This document shows positions 5,105 to 6,371 of a stretch of DNA of 6,371 bases, piece after piece (positions within the stretch are counted from its first letter, which is position 1; the number at the start of each line of letters is the position of its first letter). The notes under the pieces are model-generated. The model made no database searches and was not told the origin of the DNA. It saw nothing but the letters and a program-made list of their open reading frames with translations. A program made the translations under genes and the position numbers. Origin of the DNA: Candidatus Pacearchaeota archaeon (GTDB lineage Archaea; Nanoarchaeota; Nanoarchaeia; Pacearchaeales; GW2011-AR1); contig NZAS01000076.1 of the NCBI GenBank assembly GCA_002686195.1, forward strand, positions 1 to 6,371, read 5' to 3'.

Positions 5105-5132
5105 CAGACATCGTCTGAGTGATACTTATAAG
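5105..5132 (+). promoter_or_regulatory. Weak candidate promoter for the lipoprotein gene
   Basis: CAGACA (5105-5110, four of six matches to TTGACA) and TATAAG (5127-5132, five of six matches to TATAAT) are 16 bases apart. A start near 5139 would give a leader of about 50 bases beginning just before the hairpin at 5144-5165. Confidence 0.25.
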
Positions 5133-5143
5133 TGAGATCAAAC

Positions 5144-5165
5144 GCCATGGCCCTTTTCTCATGGC
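5144..5165 (+). other. Leader hairpin ahead of the lipoprotein gene
   Basis: GCCATG (5144-5149) and CATGGC (5160-5165) pair around a 10-base loop, with a possible extra G-U pair inside. It lies just upstream of the SD (5176-5181) and could affect mRNA stability or translation; that role is inference. Confidence 0.35.
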
Positions 5166-5189
5166 ACGGATTAATGAGGAGATGATTGT

Positions 5190-5411
5190 ATGATTCGTAG
5201 ATTGCCTGAAATATTGTCAATTATTACAGCTAGTTGCCTTATATTTTCGGCGACTGGCTGTCCCACGCAGAGCGAGATGCATGTTAATAAAGATGCACCG
5301 ACGCAGACGACACAGCATTTTAGGACGAATCACACAACACCCCGCGAAGCGGTTCGCGCGACTCAGCCCCCAGAGGAATTTGGCTGCGAACGAAGCCTAG
5401 ACGACAGATAG
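5190..5411 (+). CDS. Small predicted lipoprotein, 73 aa, the only plus-strand gene
   Basis: The ATG at 5190 has a good SD (GAGGAG at 5176-5181, 8-base spacer). Residues 1-23 are a lipoprotein signal peptide: basic start (MIRRL), hydrophobic core (about 8-21) and S-A-T-G before C24, an acceptable lipobox, so C24 would be lipidated and the mature protein membrane-anchored. The mature part of 50 residues is polar, Thr-, Gln- and Pro-containing, unstructured-looking, with one more Cys (C65). Small phage lipoproteins include superinfection-exclusion factors and outer-membrane spanins; nothing here decides between them, and no inner-membrane partner overlaps it. Its solitary opposite orientation suggests separate control, as for a gene expressed apart from the main run. 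It converges with the 82-aa gene. Confidence 0.65.
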   Translation: MIRRLPEILSIITASCLIFSATGCPTQSEMHVNKDAPTQTTQHFRTNHTTPREAVRATQPPEEFGCERSLDDR

Positions 5412-5424
5412 GAAGACGCCCGCC

Positions 5425-5444
5425 GCGTGGCAGGTCAGCCACGC
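5425..5444. terminator. GC-rich hairpin between convergent genes
   Basis: GCGTGGC (5425-5431) pairs perfectly with GCCACGC (5438-5444) around a 6-base loop. It lies 14 bases after the lipoprotein stop and 22 bases beyond the stop of the converging 82-aa gene. Neither side has a T-run, so it is not a textbook intrinsic terminator, but its position fits a shared 3' end or RNA-stabilising structure. Confidence 0.35.
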
Positions 5445-5465
5445 CCGCGGTCGCCCAAGACAGAA

Positions 5466-5714
5466 TTACAGGAGGGATAAATTATGCTCTCCCAAACGGT
5501 TCAAGACTTCCTTAAAGTCATCGTCAGTATAACCAGGATACTGCAGGGCCCGAACGGTCGTATTCCGACGATACCCATCAACCCCGCCATTCTCTCCTTC
5601 GGACAGCCGCCGAATCATACTCATACTATTTCGATACATGACCATATTAACACTGCGCATGCGCAACATGTGACGGACCAAGCCGTCCACGTCACCCTTG
5701 CCCACAATCTTCAT
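5466..5714 (-). CDS. YPGY-motif small protein, shorter paralogue, 82 aa
   Basis: Not a family I can name. It aligns with the 104-aa gene upstream in an almost gap-free way: D8 with D10, Y27-R28 and M31 with Y29-R30 and M33, G43-G44 with G45-G46, T53-x-R55-A56 with T71-x-R73-A74, Y59-P-G-Y62 with Y77-P-G-Y80, V70-L71 with V88-L89, and L74 with L92. It lacks about 16 residues between the GG and T-x-R-A blocks. The N-terminal third is Met- and Arg-rich and probably helical. The start is well supported: ATG 5714, SD GGAGGT 6 bases upstream, and a TATAAT box before that. An antisense ORF at 5484-5741 also has an SD-like sequence, but the paralogy identifies this strand as coding. Function unknown. 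Confidence 0.75.
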   Translation of the reverse strand: MKIVGKGDVDGLVRHMLRMRSVNMVMYRNSMSMIRRLSEGENGGVDGYRRNTTVRALQYPGYTDDDFKEVLNRLGEHNLSLL

Positions 5715-5720
5715 GATAAC

Positions 5721-5740
5721 ACCTCCATAGTACTATTATA
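5721..5740 (-). promoter_or_regulatory. -10 box and SD of the 82-aa gene
   Basis: The minus strand reads TATAAT (complement of 5735-5740), then AGTACTAT, then GGAGGT (complement of 5721-5726), with the ATG at 5714. A TTGGGA at 5765-5760 is a possible -35 but with a long 19-base spacer. The predicted leader would be only about 15 bases. Confidence 0.5.
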
Positions 5741-5741
5741 G

Positions 5742-5801
5742 AAAAAGGGCCCTAAAAGTTCCCAAAAATTTCCGAGGAGAAATTTGAGAGATAGGGCCCT
5801 T
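5742..5801 (-). terminator. Nested hairpin terminator after the 104-aa gene
   Basis: On the minus strand AAGGGCCCT (5801-5793) pairs with AGGGCCCTT (5753-5745), 9 bp, followed by further T residues (run of five Ts at 5746-5742). The 39-base interior holds its own 7-bp hairpin, AAATTTC (5785-5779) with GAAATTT (5772-5766). It begins 12 bases after the stop of the 104-aa gene and ends next to the TATAAT box of the following gene, which makes a terminator-then-promoter junction. Confidence 0.55.
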
Positions 5802-5812
5802 CCATATGAGAG

Positions 5813-6127
5813 TTACACGCCGAAATTATAATCAAGGAACTCGGTCTCGTTCAGTGCGGTAAGGACTGACAGGAAGAACTCGTTCGAGTAGCCCGGGTAG
5901 TTATAGGCCCGACAGGTGGGCTCGGTGTCAACAGGCAACAGTCCGTCCACACAGATTTGGGCCCAATCTTCCGGAGTGAACCCCAGCGGACCACCATCTC
6001 CTCCTACTGCCATGTCGCAGTACGAGTACATGGCCTCACGATACAGGCTGGTGTTGAACATCTTAAGCTGTTGATATTGTTCAACAATTTGCTGAATGTC
6101 ACTTATGCTGTAGTTATACGGATTCAA
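5813..6127 (-). CDS. YPGY-motif small protein, longer paralogue, 104 aa, TTG start
   Basis: Not a recognised family. The start is TTG at 6127, within a TTGA overlap with the preceding stop and with GGAGAG (complement of 6132-6137) at proper spacing, so the unusual start is credible. Residues 1-40 are helical and Tyr/Gln-rich; V41-G-G-D-G-G-P-L-G49 is a Gly-rich turn; 50-70 is a segment with W55 and C59 that the 82-aa paralogue lacks; T71-C-R-A-Y-N-Y-P-G-Y80 is the conserved block, and 81-100 a C-terminal helix rich in F and L. Three cysteines (C37, C59 and C72) contrast with none in the paralogue. No signal peptide or membrane segment is seen. Coupling to the membrane protein upstream suggests a joint role. 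Confidence 0.8.
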   Translation of the reverse strand: MNPYNYSISDIQQIVEQYQQLKMFNTSLYREAMYSYCDMAVGGDGGPLGFTPEDWAQICVDGLLPVDTEPTCRAYNYPGYSNEFFLSVLTALNETEFLDYNFGV

Positions 6128-6371
6128 TCAACTCTCCACGGACACGAGTACTTAATTGGTTCGCTGCGTGCAGTATTATTACGATACTTGTCGGCAACAG
6201 TGTTGGCAACATCTGTTTCGGTCTTACGACTGCGTAACTTCCAAATAACTGGGAGGAACGCAATAGGAATTAAACAGCCCAAAACAACACCCCAGAAAGA
6301 CGCGTCCGGGTCGCCGAGCCCTGCAATACCATCTGTCATTGTGTTGACAAACATAGCTGTGCCGGCCGCCA
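6124..6371 (-). CDS. Single-span membrane protein, at least 76 aa, possibly cut by the right edge
   Basis: The first ATG in view is at 6354 (76 aa), but no SD precedes it and the frame stays open upstream to the window edge, adding A-A-G-T-A before the Met. The true start may lie outside. From the ATG, residues 7-19 are acidic and Gly-rich, 20-38 are a hydrophobic segment (FWGVVLGCLIPIAFLPVIW), and K-L-R-S-R-K (39-44) follows, predicting N-out and C-in. The C-terminal 30 residues are polar. The acidic-TM-basic order resembles small phage coat or holin-like proteins, but length and composition do not settle it. It ends in a TTGA overlap with the 104-aa gene. Confidence 0.65.
   Translation of the reverse strand, partial: AAGTAMFVNTMTDGIAGLGDPDASFWGVVLGCLIPIAFLPVIWKLRSRKTETDVANTVADKYRNNTARSEPIKYSCPWRVD

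Larger units (their letters stand above)
4974..5189. other. Divergent intergenic region
   Basis: This stretch separates the leftward array from the rightward lipoprotein gene, so promoters for both are expected. It contains an AT-rich tract at about 5071-5090 and a 10-bp palindrome ACTTATAAGT (5124-5133). No strong consensus promoter facing the array was found by eye, and no ORF on either strand looks coding. Confidence 0.5.

Noticed and set aside
5484..5741. Plus-strand 85-aa ORF with a good SD-like sequence (GGAGGG at 5471-5476)
   Set aside because: It is antisense to the 82-aa gene, whose paralogy with the 104-aa gene, SD and TATAAT box mark the minus strand as coding. The product is unusually His/Thr-rich, as expected for the complement of ATG and GTG codons.
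6124..6371. Filamentous phage (major coat protein-like gene, about 6.4-kb circular genome)
   Set aside because: The acidic-TM-basic layout and the window length are suggestive, but no replication initiator, Zot/pI-like ATPase or other filamentous genes are present, and joining the window ends makes no continuous convincing gene.

Overview
The window looks like a piece of a tailed-phage (or closely related dsDNA virus) genome, probably from an aquatic bacterial host. The grounds are very small genes packed head to tail with 4-base start/stop overlaps or gaps of 1-4 bases, one dominant coding strand, good Shine-Dalgarno (SD) sequences, and no recognisable housekeeping, tRNA or rRNA genes. No polymerase, terminase, portal or major capsid gene lies inside, so the viral assignment is inference from architecture. 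No gene here could be given a standard symbol.

Layout. All genes but one read on the minus strand, so transcription runs from high to low coordinates. (1) 5813-6371: a single-span membrane protein, possibly cut by the right edge, coupled to a 104-aa protein with a YPGY motif. (2) 5735-5801: a nested hairpin with a T-run, probably a terminator, followed at once by a TATAAT box and the strong SD of an 82-aa YPGY paralogue (5466-5714). (3) 5190-5411: the only plus-strand gene, a small predicted lipoprotein, converging on the 82-aa gene across a GC-rich hairpin. (4) 4974-5189: a divergent intergenic region. (5) 4798-4973: one or two tiny ORFs in competing frames. (6) 1964-4801: nine consecutive small genes (75-138 aa) that all start with nearly the same basic 15-residue tag, M[KR]ITKRQL[RK][RK]II[KR]EE, and then diverge completely. 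(7) 660-1980: a large Trp-rich amphipathic protein. It has a second tag copy inside (residues 310-328) and a degenerate tag in a short ORF just upstream, now split off by a 34-bp tandem duplication that shifts the frame. (8) 1-593: a membrane-anchored coiled-coil protein, a leucine-zipper protein and the first 20 codons of another gene.

The main result is the tag array. In each tagged gene similarity stops at, or shortly after, a [LI]-x-E sequence followed by A, G, N or Q. From memory, [LI]-x-E is the cleavage pattern of T4-type prohead protease, and T4 internal proteins carry short N-terminal capsid-targeting sequences that end the same way. The working hypothesis is a cassette of internal head proteins that share a removable targeting tag, are packaged in the capsid and are perhaps ejected into the host. 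This is inference; the tag and the array themselves are plainly visible in the sequence.
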